DNA of 60,634 bases. Source: Bacteroidota bacterium (GTDB taxonomy: Bacteria; Bacteroidota; Bacteroidia; Chitinophagales; LD1). The stretch covers positions 1-60,634 of the forward strand of contig JADJZU010000016.1 of NCBI GenBank assembly GCA_016715625.1, read 5' to 3'. The notes beneath the pieces were generated by a model. That model ran no database searches. It was not told the origin of the DNA and was given only the letters and a program-made list of their open reading frames with translations. The translations under genes were made by a program, and so were the position numbers. Below are positions 43,915-53,297 of this stretch, piece after piece (the stretch's first letter is position 1; each line of letters starts with the position of its first letter).

Positions 43915-45837
43915 TCAAACCTCGCTTCTTTCATTCAGCTCCAGCCAGCGCAGTTCTTTTTCTTCCAGCTGCTTAGACACTTCGCCAAAGCGCTCTATCA
44001 GTTTGTTCATTTCGGCATACGGCAGATTGCCGCTGATAAGTTTTTCGTTGAGTTCGGCTTTTTCTTTTTCCAGTTCGGGCAGTTCCTGGCCGATTTTTTC
44101 GAGCTCTATTTTTTCTTTGAAGGTAAGTTTGCGTTTGTTGTCAGCCGGTTCGTTTTTGACCGCTACAGGTTCCGGTTTGGCTATGTCTTTAGGCGCTGCT
44201 TTGGGTTTTTGGGCTTCGGCTTTGTCGACTGCTGCCTGCCGCTGCTGCCGGATGGCTGCTCTTCGCCATTCGGTATAGTTGCCCGGAAAATCGGTAATAA
44301 TGCCATCGCCCTCAAACACAAACAGGTGGTCTACCAGCTTGTCCATAAAGTAGCGGTCGTGGCTCACGATTATCACACAGCCCTGGTACTGCTGCAGAAA
44401 ATCTTCGAGCACGGCCAGGGTTACCAGGTCGAGGTCGTTGGTGGGTTCATCCAGTATCAGAAAGTTCGGATTGCTGAAAAGAATGGAAAGCAGCTGCAGC
44501 CTTTTCTTTTCGCCTCCGCTCAGCTTTGAGATAAAGGTGTGCTGCTGGTCGCCACTGAACTGAAACAACTGCAAAAACTGCGATGCCGACACCTTGGTAC
44601 CATCGGCCAGCGGAAAGTTTTCGGCAATGTCGCGCACAAACTCAATCACGCGCTTATCGTCTTTCAGCTTAAGCCCCTGCTGGTGGAAATAGCCAAACAC
44701 CACGGTTTCGCCCGGGTTTATTTTTCCGGAATCGGCTTTTTCGTGACCCAGTATCACGTTGAGAAAGGTAGACTTGCCCACTCCGTTTTTGCCGATAATG
44801 CCAATGCGTTCGCCCTTTTTGAAGGTGTAGTCGAAGCCCTGCATTATTTTCTTTTCGCCAAAGCTTTTATACACTTTTTTGAGCTCCAGAATTTTGCCTC
44901 CCAGGCGGGTCATTTTTACATTCAGCTCCAGCTTGTCATCGTCTCTGCGGGCGGTGGCTTTTTCTTCCACATCATAAAAAGCATCCTGCCGGCTTTTGCT
45001 TTTTACGGTGCGGGCTTTGGGCTGCTTACGCATCCAGGCCAGTTCTTTGCGATACAGATTCTTGGCTTTATCGAGCGAGGCGCTTTCGCTCTCTTCGCGC
45101 TCGGCTTTTTTCATGAGGTAATTTTCAAAATTGCCGTTGTGCACATACAGGCGCTGGTCTTCCAGCTCCAGAATCTGATTGCACACCGCATCCAGAAAAA
45201 ACCGGTCGTGGCTCACCAGCAGCAGCGTGGTTTTTTCGCTGCTTAAAAAATCGGCCAGCCACTCTATCATTTCAAAATCGAGGTGGTTGGTGGGTTCGTC
45301 CAGTATGAGGAAGTTATTGCGCTCGCCAAAACTGATGTCAATTAAAACTTTGGCTAATGCCAGTCGCTTGCGCTGTCCGCCACTCATCGATTTTACCATC
45401 TGGTCAAAATCGGTGATGTTCAGCGAGCCTAATATTTCCTTTACCTGACTTTCAAAATTCCATGCGCTCAACTCATCCATGCGCATCATCAGGTCGGGCA
45501 GCAGCTCATCGCGGTGATGGTGGATGGCATCTTCATATTCGCGCACGGCATTCACAATCGGGTTGTTGTGATTGAGGATGTTTTGAAGTGCATTCTGATT
45601 TTCGTTCAGCAGCGGGTTTTGGTCCAGAAAAGAAACATTCACTTCTTTATTGATCCACACCTTGCCGCTGTCGGCTGTGTCTTTGCCGGCCAGCACACGC
45701 AGCAGCGATGTTTTGCCGGCTCCGTTTTTGGCCACCAGCGCTATTTTATCGCCTTGCTGCACATTGAAGGTAATGTCGGTAAAGAGCGGTTTTTCAACAA
45801 AACTTTTGGTCAGATTTTCGATGGAGGCGTAATGCAT
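43915..45837 (-). CDS. ABC-F family ATPase (Uup-like ribosome-associated)
   Basis: 640 residues with two ATPase domains: Walker A GKNGVGKST and a variant in the N half (AKNGAGKTS), signature MSGGQRKR and LSGGEKKR, Walker B LILDEPTNHLD and LILDEPTNDLD. The linker between them and the long charged C-terminal helix (EKELPELEKEKAELNEKL-like) are Uup/YfmR-type. These act on stalled ribosomes or translation fidelity, not in transport. Its ATG is preceded by ATTTGCGCC only 4 bp away. Confidence 0.92.
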   Translation of the reverse strand: MHYASIENLTKSFVEKPLFTDITFNVQQGDKIALVAKNGAGKTSLLRVLAGKDTADSGKVWINKEVNVSFLDQNPLLNENQNALQNILNHNNPIVNAVREYEDAIHHHRDELLPDLMMRMDELSAWNFESQVKEILGSLNITDFDQMVKSMSGGQRKRLALAKVLIDISFGERNNFLILDEPTNHLDFEMIEWLADFLSSEKTTLLLVSHDRFFLDAVCNQILELEDQRLYVHNGNFENYLMKKAEREESESASLDKAKNLYRKELAWMRKQPKARTVKSKSRQDAFYDVEEKATARRDDDKLELNVKMTRLGGKILELKKVYKSFGEKKIMQGFDYTFKKGERIGIIGKNGVGKSTFLNVILGHEKADSGKINPGETVVFGYFHQQGLKLKDDKRVIEFVRDIAENFPLADGTKVSASQFLQLFQFSGDQQHTFISKLSGGEKKRLQLLSILFSNPNFLILDEPTNDLDLVTLAVLEDFLQQYQGCVIIVSHDRYFMDKLVDHLFVFEGDGIITDFPGNYTEWRRAAIRQQRQAAVDKAEAQKPKAAPKDIAKPEPVAVKNEPADNKRKLTFKEKIELEKIGQELPELEKEKAELNEKLISGNLPYAEMNKLIERFGEVSKQLEEKELRWLELNERSEV

Positions 45838-45902
45838 GGGGGCGCAAATAAAACCTAAATGCAGAGAAGGGAAATTCTATTTTCACGGCTCAAATTTTTT
45901 GT

Positions 45903-48900
45903 ATGCGAAAGCTTGTAACGATACTCTCTGTTTGCCTGATGGCGATAGAGCTGCCGGCCCAGGAAACTACTTTTAAAACCAATGGCCCGGACGATTTCCG
46001 CGAAGGCAAACATGCGTTTACCAACGCAACGGTGTTTGTGGCCTACGATAAAAAGATAACCGGAGCCACGCTGTGTATAGAAAATGGTAAAGTGGTGAGC
46101 GTAACCGTGCCGGCCACCGGCAAAGAAGGCACCAGCCTGGCCGGATACATCCGGCACGATATGAACGGGAAATTTATTTACCCTTCTTTTATTGACCTTT
46201 TTGCCGATTATGGAATGCCGGAGGTGACCAAGCCCAAGTGGAACGAAGACCCGCAAATGGAATCGAACATCAAAGGCGCTTTTGGCTGGAACCAGGCCAT
46301 CCGTACCGATTTTCATGCCGATAGAAACTTTACCGTGAACGATAAAGCTGCCGAAGAATGGCGAAAGGCGGGTTTTGGTGCCGTGCTCACACATCGAAAA
46401 GACGGCATTGCCCGCGGAACAGGAGCGCTGGTGTCCCTCGCCTCGGCCAAAGAAAATTATGTGATACTAAAGCCCGATGCTTCGGCTCATTATTCTTTCA
46501 ACAAAGGCAGCTCTACTCAGGATTATCCAAGTTCACTGATGGGAAGCATCGCTCTGCTGCGCCAAACTTACTACGATGCGCAGTGGTATAAAAATGCCGG
46601 CACCAAAGCAGAGTTTAACATCAGCCTCGAGGAGTGGAACAGGCAGCAGGCTATCCCGGCTCTATTTGATGCGGGTGGCGACTGGAAAAAAATACTGCGA
46701 GCCGACAAGGTTGGAGATGAATTTGGTGTGCAATACATCATCAAGGCTAAAGGAGATGAGTATCAGCGCATAGAAGAGCTAAAAAAGACCAACGCCAAAC
46801 TGATTACATCGCTCAACTTTCCCAAAGCTTACGATGTGGAAGATCCCTACAAAGCCAATTGGATTGAACTGGAAGACATGAAGCACTGGGAGCTGGCACC
46901 CACCAACTGTGCCGCGCTGGCCAAAGCAGGTATTGATTTTGCCATTTCCGCTTCAGACATAGAAAAGAAAGATGATTTTTTAGCCGCGCTTCGCAAGGCG
47001 GTGAAGTACGGTTTAGATTCAGTGGTGGCCTTAAAAGCATTGACCTATCAACCGGCTACTTTCATTCAGGCGTACGACCAGGTAGGTTCGCTGGAAGCCG
47101 GCAAACTGGCCAACTTCTTTATAACCTCCAAACCTCTGTTTGACGATAAATGCGAAATCAACGAAACCTGGATTCAGGGAAAGCGCTATGAGTTGAAAGC
47201 CTTTGATGCAGCAGATATCCGGGGAACGTATGAACTGGTGATAAATGGCCCGGAAATCACCAAAGCTACTTTAAAAATAAGTGGCGATGCCACTGCACCC
47301 AAAGCGCAATTTACCAATGCTGATTCAAGCAAGACCGATGTTAAGTTGTCTTACAAGGATAAAGACATCACGCTTTCTTTCACCACTCTTTCGCTCAAGA
47401 AAGAAAACAGAACCGGAAAGGTGCGATTGACCGGCAACATCGATTATTCCAAGAACAGCTGGAGCGGTCAGGGGCAGTTAGCCAACGGAGAATGGGTGAC
47501 ATGGTATGCCAATCAAAAATCGGGGCCCGAAGCGGATACCACCAAAGCAAAAACAGACACCACCGATGTAACCAAAGACCTGGGCAAAGTGGTATTCCCG
47601 TTTTTGTCATACGGCAACGAACAGATACCGGTGCCCGAAAATTTTCTGATTAAAAACGGAACGGTGTGGACGAACGAAGCAGAAGGCACACTCGCCAACA
47701 CAGATGTTATTATACGCAATGGAAAAATTGCAGCGGTTGGCAAAGGCCTGTCCTGCACCGACTGCAAAGTAGTGGAGGCTGCCGGCAAGCATGTTACCTC
47801 CGGTATTATTGACGAGCACAATCACATTGCCATATCCGAAGGCGTAAACGAAGGAACCGAATCCAGCAGTGCAGAAGTGAGAATTGGTGATGTGGTTAAC
47901 TCGGAAGACATCAATATTTATCGCCAACTCTCCGGGGGTGTTATTGGCGCACAATTGTTGCATGGCTCGGCCAATGCTATTGGCGGGCAAAGTGCTTTGG
48001 TGAAGTTCCGTTGGGGATATACACCGGAGAAAATGAAAATTGAAGGCGCTGACGGGTTTATCAAATTTGCTTTGGGCGAAAACGTAAAACAAAGCAACTG
48101 GGGCGACCACAGCACTGTCCGCTATCCGCAAACGCGCATGGGCGTGGAGCAGACCTATTACAACTACTTTACAAAAGCAAAAGAATATCAAAAACAGTGG
48201 AACGATTTCAATGCTGCCAAAGTAAAAGGGGCGGCTCCGCGCAGAGATATAGAGTTAGATGCCCTGGCTGAGATTATCAACCGCAAACGGTTTATCACTT
48301 GCCACAGTTATGTGCAAAGCGAGATTAATATGTTGATGCATGTGGCCGATTCTTTTGGTTTTCGGGTAAACACCTTTACGCATATTCTCGAAGGATATAA
48401 AGTGGCCGACAAGATGAAAGCACACGGAGCCAATGCCTCCACCTTTGCCGACTGGTGGGCTTACAAATATGAAGTGATAGATGCTATACCTTACAACACC
48501 GCTATCCTTACCAAAATGGGCATTAACACAGCCGTAAATTCAGACGATGCGGAAATGGCGCGCAGACTAAACCAGGAGGCCGCCAAGTCAATGAAATATG
48601 GTGGCCTCTCTGAAACAGAAGCCTGGAAAACGGTCACGCTGAATCCCGCCAAGATGCTGCATCTCGACAAACAAACAGGAAGCATTAAAACCGGCAAAGA
48701 TGCCGATGTAGTGTTATGGAGCGACAATCCTTTATCTGTTTATGCCAAAGCAGAAAAGACTTTTGTAGATGGCATTTTGTTTTTTGATAAAGATAAAGAC
48801 CTGCAAAAGCGCGAAGAAATTCGCAAGGAGCGCGCCCGTCTGATTCAAAAAATGCTCAACGATAAAAAGGGCGGAGGCGCTACGCAAGAACCGGCTCCTA

Positions 48901-48950
48901 AAGGAAGTTCACTCTATTCTTGCGGAGCAGACCACGACCATCAACACTAA
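45903..48950 (+). CDS. Two-domain amidohydrolase, secreted
   Basis: 1015 residues with a signal peptide (ends LPAQ). Two amidohydrolase-superfamily halves. The N half (IYPSFIDLFADYG) has lost the usual HxH metal motif. The C half (TSGIIDEHNHIAISEG) keeps it and has further metal-site candidates in CHSYVQ, NTFTHILEG and NSDDAEMARR. It ends in a His-rich tail (SCGADHDHQH). Known Bacteroidota pairs of this kind are often annotated as imidazolonepropionase-like or amidohydrolase; substrate unknown. The next gene follows after 15 bp and is probably co-transcribed. Confidence 0.87.
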   Translation: MRKLVTILSVCLMAIELPAQETTFKTNGPDDFREGKHAFTNATVFVAYDKKITGATLCIENGKVVSVTVPATGKEGTSLAGYIRHDMNGKFIYPSFIDLFADYGMPEVTKPKWNEDPQMESNIKGAFGWNQAIRTDFHADRNFTVNDKAAEEWRKAGFGAVLTHRKDGIARGTGALVSLASAKENYVILKPDASAHYSFNKGSSTQDYPSSLMGSIALLRQTYYDAQWYKNAGTKAEFNISLEEWNRQQAIPALFDAGGDWKKILRADKVGDEFGVQYIIKAKGDEYQRIEELKKTNAKLITSLNFPKAYDVEDPYKANWIELEDMKHWELAPTNCAALAKAGIDFAISASDIEKKDDFLAALRKAVKYGLDSVVALKALTYQPATFIQAYDQVGSLEAGKLANFFITSKPLFDDKCEINETWIQGKRYELKAFDAADIRGTYELVINGPEITKATLKISGDATAPKAQFTNADSSKTDVKLSYKDKDITLSFTTLSLKKENRTGKVRLTGNIDYSKNSWSGQGQLANGEWVTWYANQKSGPEADTTKAKTDTTDVTKDLGKVVFPFLSYGNEQIPVPENFLIKNGTVWTNEAEGTLANTDVIIRNGKIAAVGKGLSCTDCKVVEAAGKHVTSGIIDEHNHIAISEGVNEGTESSSAEVRIGDVVNSEDINIYRQLSGGVIGAQLLHGSANAIGGQSALVKFRWGYTPEKMKIEGADGFIKFALGENVKQSNWGDHSTVRYPQTRMGVEQTYYNYFTKAKEYQKQWNDFNAAKVKGAAPRRDIELDALAEIINRKRFITCHSYVQSEINMLMHVADSFGFRVNTFTHILEGYKVADKMKAHGANASTFADWWAYKYEVIDAIPYNTAILTKMGINTAVNSDDAEMARRLNQEAAKSMKYGGLSETEAWKTVTLNPAKMLHLDKQTGSIKTGKDADVVLWSDNPLSVYAKAEKTFVDGILFFDKDKDLQKREEIRKERARLIQKMLNDKKGGGATQEPAPKGSSLYSCGADHDHQH

Positions 48951-48965
48951 TTTAAACTAAGCTTT

Positions 48966-50267
48966 ATGCGTTTATCATCTCTCTTTTTTATCCTGGCGGG
49001 CATAGCCGCAGGTGCAAATGTGTCGGCCCAATCGGAGGTGCCGGCTCCTGCCGAAAAACAAAAGCAACCCATCTACCTCACCCATGCCACCGTGCATGCC
49101 GGAAACGGTAAAGTGTGGAACAATGCCACGGTTGGGTTTGAAAATGGAATCATCACCTTTCTGGAAGAAAATCCATCTTTTAAAACAGATGAAACCCTCG
49201 GCAAAGTAATCGACTGTACCGGCAAGCATATTTATCCGGGCATCATTGCCCCCAACACAAAAATCGGCCTGGACGAAATAGAAGCCGTGCGATCCACCAA
49301 CGATTATGCCGAGGTAGGCAACTACAACCCCAATGTGCGCAGCATTATTTCTTACAACACCGATTCGCGTGTTACCCCCACCGTGCGCAGCAATGGAGTG
49401 TTATATGCGCAAACGGTGCCGCAAGGTGGAGTGGTGTCCGGCACTTCTTCGCTGGTGCAGCTGGATGCCTGGAACTGGGAGGATGCCTTGGTGAAAGAAG
49501 ACGGCATCTGGCTCAACTGGCCTTCCATGCTCAGTGGCGGAGGCTGGTGGGCAGAGCCCAGTGCGCCTAAGCAAAACAAAGACTATGATAAAAATGTGGC
49601 CGCCATCCGCGACTATTTTCGCGAAGCCAAAAGCTATCAGGCGGTAGTACACCCGAAGGACAACCTGCGATTTTCGGCTATGCGCGATTTATTCAATGGC
49701 AAGAAGAAGCTATTTGTTCGCGTGTCGCGCGCACCCGAAATCCTGCATGCCATACAGCTGGCTGAAGAGTTTGCTGTGCCACTCGTAATAGCCGGTGGCA
49801 GTGAAAGCTGGATGATAGCCGGTGTGCTGGCACAAAAGAATATTCCCGTGATGCTGAGCGAAACACACGATTTGCCGCGCAGCGATGATGCCGATATTGA
49901 TCAGCCGTTTAAAACACCGGCTCAATTGCAAAAAGCGGGTGTCTTGTTTTGCCTTAGCATTCCTAATGGTTTTTGGCAAGAGCGCAATTTGATGTTTCAG
50001 GCAGGTACTGCAGTGGCTTATGGCCTCAGCAAAGAAGAAGCCTTGGCATCCATTACGCTCAACACCGCCAAAATCCTTGGTGTAGAAAACAAACTTGGCT
50101 CTATTGAAAAAGGGAAAGAGGCCTCGCTGATTGTTTCATCGGGCGATGTATTGGATATGAAAACATCCAACATTGAATACGCATTCATTCAGGGAAGGAT
50201 GATTGATCTCAACAACAAGCAGAAAGAGTTGAACGTTAAGTTCAGTAAGAAATACGGGTTGAATTAA
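48966..50267 (+). CDS. Amidohydrolase-family protein lacking the metal motif
   Basis: 433 residues; signal peptide ends NVSAQ. Overall fold and repeats such as YPGIIAPNTKIGLDEI and ILGVENKLGSIEKGKEASL match the amidohydrolase superfamily (urease-like alpha subunit fold), but where HxH is expected (after PGII) it reads APNTK. Hence it is probably non-catalytic or a partner of the two-domain protein upstream, from which it is separated by 15 bp. GTAVAYGLSKEEALASITLN and the ending KKYGLN are conserved C-terminal parts. Confidence 0.83.
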   Translation: MRLSSLFFILAGIAAGANVSAQSEVPAPAEKQKQPIYLTHATVHAGNGKVWNNATVGFENGIITFLEENPSFKTDETLGKVIDCTGKHIYPGIIAPNTKIGLDEIEAVRSTNDYAEVGNYNPNVRSIISYNTDSRVTPTVRSNGVLYAQTVPQGGVVSGTSSLVQLDAWNWEDALVKEDGIWLNWPSMLSGGGWWAEPSAPKQNKDYDKNVAAIRDYFREAKSYQAVVHPKDNLRFSAMRDLFNGKKKLFVRVSRAPEILHAIQLAEEFAVPLVIAGGSESWMIAGVLAQKNIPVMLSETHDLPRSDDADIDQPFKTPAQLQKAGVLFCLSIPNGFWQERNLMFQAGTAVAYGLSKEEALASITLNTAKILGVENKLGSIEKGKEASLIVSSGDVLDMKTSNIEYAFIQGRMIDLNNKQKELNVKFSKKYGLN

Positions 50268-50273
50268 GCCAGA

Positions 50274-51767
50274 CTAACGAACCAGAAACTTTTTCCATTT
50301 TCTCTCCCTTTCGTTTTTTACCTCTATCGCATATACTCCGGGAGAGAAGTTGTGTAACCACAACTCTGCTTTGTAAACACCGGCCAATTCGTAACCACGC
50401 GAAACAACGCTCTCCGTTTGACCCAACAAATTAGTGATGCTGATTTCGGTATGCCCGGCATGAGCAAATGCGTAGCTCAAGACTAACCTATCGGTAGCGG
50501 GCACGGGAGAGATGGCGATTCCGGAATTGGAACCGGAAATATCCTCCAGGCCCGTGCTAACGCAAGGCCCCGGATACATACTGGTAACTCCAGCGAATAA
50601 CGTAGCCACGCATGAATTATCGTAGGTTACACTATCGCATCCGCAAACTGGGTCATAAAGCGGGGCATCGCAACACAAACTGCCGGGCTCGCAAATCAAA
50701 GCGGTATCAATGCAGATGTGTGGCCCTGCGAGCGAATCGCAAATACTGGCGGTGCAGTTGTTCGCATCACTCACCGTTACACAATAGTTGCCTTGCAGCA
50801 AATATTGAATTGAATCTGCTCCCCATCCGTTTACACCATTACTCCAGCTAAAATAGAATGGAGCAGTAGCATTACTTATGGTGGCTTTCAGTTGGCCATT
50901 GGCGGCTACAAAGGAGGTGGGATTTTTCTTTTGCAACGATAAAGACAGATTGCACGGTGGCGAACCGGCAGTAGTATCTATACAGGTAATTTCCACCTCG
51001 CTGCCCTGCATACAAAACGAAACGCACGAAGAAGGAATAAACGAAAAGCGTATGGTGTCTCCGGCTACAAATCCAATTTGGTCCAGCGATACATTACATG
51101 GCATGAGCAATTGTATAGAGCCGGTGTCTATCAGTTTGCACTCGGCACCCTGGACTACTATACCTGTTTTTTCGCAGCTGCTTGCATAGTGGAGTTGCAG
51201 TTCATCTACTTTAAACTCGGTGGCGGCTGCTATGATTCCACAACCACCCCACACCCTGCCACCGGTAATGGTAATACGGCAAGAGTCAACCACCGTGCTG
51301 TTATGCGATAGCAAAACCGTTTCGGGTGTCCAGGAGGTAAAACCACTGCTCTGGGTAAATTCACGATAGCCGGCATCCACCACCACGTTGTTGTGCAGCA
51401 ACTGCACCAACACCGAAACCGTGTCTTTCTCCGGGTACAAAGAATCGTTGACGCAAGGCGCAAACTGCGTTTTATAAAAAAAAGAAAGCGATGCGAGATG
51501 CTGCGACACAGCCATGGTGGTAGAGGCCTGCGCATGAAACATTCCATTGCCAATCAGGTTGGCCGAAAAATTTCCGGAATAGTGATCGGTGTCCTTTACC
51601 ACGATGTATGGATTATAGGGCGGTAAGGTAAGCGGGTGGCTGTTGGTTTCCCAGCCCAGCAACACCGGTTGGGCATCCCAGAATTCAAATCCCGAATTAA
51701 AAACCTGTGCGCTGCCGATGCCGGTGAACAAACCTGTTATCAAAAGTGTGAGCATTAGATTCTTCAT
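50274..51767 (-). CDS. T9SS-secreted protein with Kazal-like domain
   Basis: 497 residues. Signal peptide ends GIGSAQ. A jelly-roll-like N half (FNSGFEFWDAQPVLLGWETN; SSGFTSWTPETVLL), then beta units with conserved cysteines (SSCVSFCMQGSEVEITC), a PKD/SprB-like unit (FSWSNGVNGWG), and near residue 375 a Kazal-type unit (CCDAPLYDPVCGCDSVTYDN). Kazal units often inhibit serine proteases. It ends with a type A sorting domain (ISPVPATDRLVLSYAF; FSPGVYAIEVKNERERKWKK). Converges on the amidohydrolase with 6 bp between the stops. Confidence 0.88.
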   Translation of the reverse strand: MKNLMLTLLITGLFTGIGSAQVFNSGFEFWDAQPVLLGWETNSHPLTLPPYNPYIVVKDTDHYSGNFSANLIGNGMFHAQASTTMAVSQHLASLSFFYKTQFAPCVNDSLYPEKDTVSVLVQLLHNNVVVDAGYREFTQSSGFTSWTPETVLLSHNSTVVDSCRITITGGRVWGGCGIIAAATEFKVDELQLHYASSCEKTGIVVQGAECKLIDTGSIQLLMPCNVSLDQIGFVAGDTIRFSFIPSSCVSFCMQGSEVEITCIDTTAGSPPCNLSLSLQKKNPTSFVAANGQLKATISNATAPFYFSWSNGVNGWGADSIQYLLQGNYCVTVSDANNCTASICDSLAGPHICIDTALICEPGSLCCDAPLYDPVCGCDSVTYDNSCVATLFAGVTSMYPGPCVSTGLEDISGSNSGIAISPVPATDRLVLSYAFAHAGHTEISITNLLGQTESVVSRGYELAGVYKAELWLHNFSPGVYAIEVKNERERKWKKFLVR

Positions 51768-51861
51768 ATCAATGATTGTGATGGTAAAACGAATAAAGTG
51801 CGAAAGGCGTTGCCTGCGGCAATAATTTCACAACGAATCAATCCTCTGCTATTATTGCGAT

Positions 51862-52545
51862 ATGGGCAAGGCAAAAATGTTTAAGCTACGCAGTATAGAC
51901 TCGTTTTCTAATGTGTTTCAGAATGAGCACTTCACCCACCCGGTGATGCGAAATGCCAAAGGACAAGAACTGGACCTGCATGGCAAATGGAAATCAGTTG
52001 TTTTTAAAAACAATCAACCCTTAGTAGTGGAGCTCGCCTGCGGCAAAGGAGATTACTCCCTGGCATTAGCCGCCAGGAACCCCGACAAAAATTTTATTGG
52101 TGTAGACTCTAAAGGCGCGCGAATTTTTACGGGAGCCAAAACCGCCCTGGAAAGCGGGCTTCACAATATTGCCTTTGCCAGAATGAAAATTGAAAACATC
52201 ACCAATTTTTTTGCCCCGGGCGAAATAGATGAAATATGGATTACGTTTCCGGATCCCTTTCCCAAAAAAGGCGATGCCAAACGAAGACTCACCGCACATA
52301 GTTTTTTAAAACGATACCAGGCCATTTGCCAACCCGGCACCCGGGTAAACTTTAAAACCGATGATTTGCCGCTCTTTCATTTCACCAAAGAAAGTGTGGA
52401 GTCTTTTGGCTTGCCGGTGCTGTATTACAAGGAAAACATTTATGCCTCTCCGCTCGATTTTGAAGAGCTCAACATTCAAACCTATTACGAGAAAAGCCAT
52501 TTGGCCAATGGCCGCACCATCAACTTTCTGCAGTTTCGGTTATGA
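51862..52545 (+). CDS. trmB: tRNA (guanine-N7)-methyltransferase
   Basis: 227 residues. SAM-dependent methyltransferase that makes m7G46 in tRNA. Motifs: VVELACGKGDYSLALA (SAM site, residues ~55-70), FIGVDSKGARIF, and the TrmB-specific ITFPDPFPKKGDAKRRLT with the PDP.PK signature. The stop overlaps the ATL start by 4 bp (ATGA). Confidence 0.95.
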   Translation: MGKAKMFKLRSIDSFSNVFQNEHFTHPVMRNAKGQELDLHGKWKSVVFKNNQPLVVELACGKGDYSLALAARNPDKNFIGVDSKGARIFTGAKTALESGLHNIAFARMKIENITNFFAPGEIDEIWITFPDPFPKKGDAKRRLTAHSFLKRYQAICQPGTRVNFKTDDLPLFHFTKESVESFGLPVLYYKENIYASPLDFEELNIQTYYEKSHLANGRTINFLQFRL

Positions 52546-52919
52546 GCAAAAAGAAACCATCGGACCCTAAGCCGACCGGAACCAAGCCGGAACACACGTA
52601 TTCTTTTTTCGAAAATGTGTGGGCGGTGGTTCGGCTGATACCACGCGGCAGGGTTACCAGCTACGGGGCCATAGCCCGCTACCTGGGCTCGGGAAAATCG
52701 GCCCGCACGGTAGGCTATGCCATGAATGCCGCCCATGGGCAAAGCCCACCGGTGCCGGCTCATCGGGTGCTCAACCGAAACGGTATGCTCACCGGCAAGC
52801 ACCATTTTCCGGGAGCGGAGGTGATGCAATACTTACTGGAAAAAGAGAAGATAAAGGTAGCGAACGATACAGTGGTTGACTTTAAACGACTGTTTTGGGA
52901 CCCGGCTACAGAGCTCTGA
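52542..52919 (+). CDS. Alkyltransferase-like protein (ATL), DNA-binding only
   Basis: 125 residues corresponding to the DNA-binding domain of O6-methylguanine methyltransferase: IPRGRVTSYGAIARYLG and the HTH recognition region. The methyl-acceptor PCHR is replaced by PAHR (PPVPAHRVLNRNG), so it cannot accept a methyl group. ATL proteins bind O6-alkylguanine and hand the lesion to nucleotide excision repair. It is translationally coupled to trmB through ATGA and could work with UvrA and Mfd in this window. Confidence 0.9.
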   Translation: MSKKKPSDPKPTGTKPEHTYSFFENVWAVVRLIPRGRVTSYGAIARYLGSGKSARTVGYAMNAAHGQSPPVPAHRVLNRNGMLTGKHHFPGAEVMQYLLEKEKIKVANDTVVDFKRLFWDPATEL

Positions 52920-52954
52920 TTTTCCGGACCCGGTAAAAAAGAAAATCCGATTTG

Positions 52955-52984
52955 TTGGTAATTTACCCACAAATAGTAGATTTG
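52955..52984 (+). promoter_or_regulatory. Consensus promoter of the PID-CTERM gene
   Basis: TTGG (52955-52958), exactly 18 bp, then a perfect TAGATTTG (52977-52984). This is the best Bacteroidota promoter in the window. A small hairpin (CCGAG agg CTCGG, 52989-53001) lies just downstream in the leader. Confidence 0.75.
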
Positions 52985-53011
52985 GCGTCCGAGAGGCTCG
53001 GAAATAAAGGA

Positions 53012-53215
53012 ATGAACATGAAAAACAAATCTTTATCATACGCTCTGGCATTTGCTTTTATGGTGCTGGCCGTTTCTGTTTATGCACAAGGTGGTCCACC
53101 ACCACCACCACCACCACCACCACCGGCTCCGCCTCAGGTGCCTATTGATGGCGGTATCTTTTTACTTTTTGCTTCGGGTTTAGCTTACGGAGCCAAGAAG
53201 TTGTATAGCCGATAG
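53012..53215 (+). CDS. PID-CTERM-like small surface protein
   Basis: 67 residues: signal peptide (FAFMVLAVSVYAQ), a proline run (about ten consecutive P), then VPIDGGIFLLFASGLAYGAKKLY, in which PIDGG, a hydrophobic helix and terminal basic residues match a C-terminal sorting signal class of the PID-CTERM kind seen in Bacteroidota, thought to be processed by an exosortase-like enzyme. Alternative start six bases later (53018). It has its own strong promoter and terminator, suggesting high expression. Confidence 0.75.
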   Translation: MNMKNKSLSYALAFAFMVLAVSVYAQGGPPPPPPPPPPAPPQVPIDGGIFLLFASGLAYGAKKLYSR

Positions 53216-53233
53216 AATTTAATGCTCATAAAA

Positions 53234-53272
53234 AATAAGCCCTCGCTGTGTCAGCGAGGGCTTATTTTTTTG
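53234..53272 (+). terminator. Strong intrinsic terminator
   Basis: 14-bp perfect stem AATAAGCCCTCGCT (53234-53247) and AGCGAGGGCTTATT (53253-53266), loop of five bases, then a T run. Confidence 0.9.
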
Positions 53273-53297
53273 TGCCTGGGTCAAAGGGGGAGCCCCT

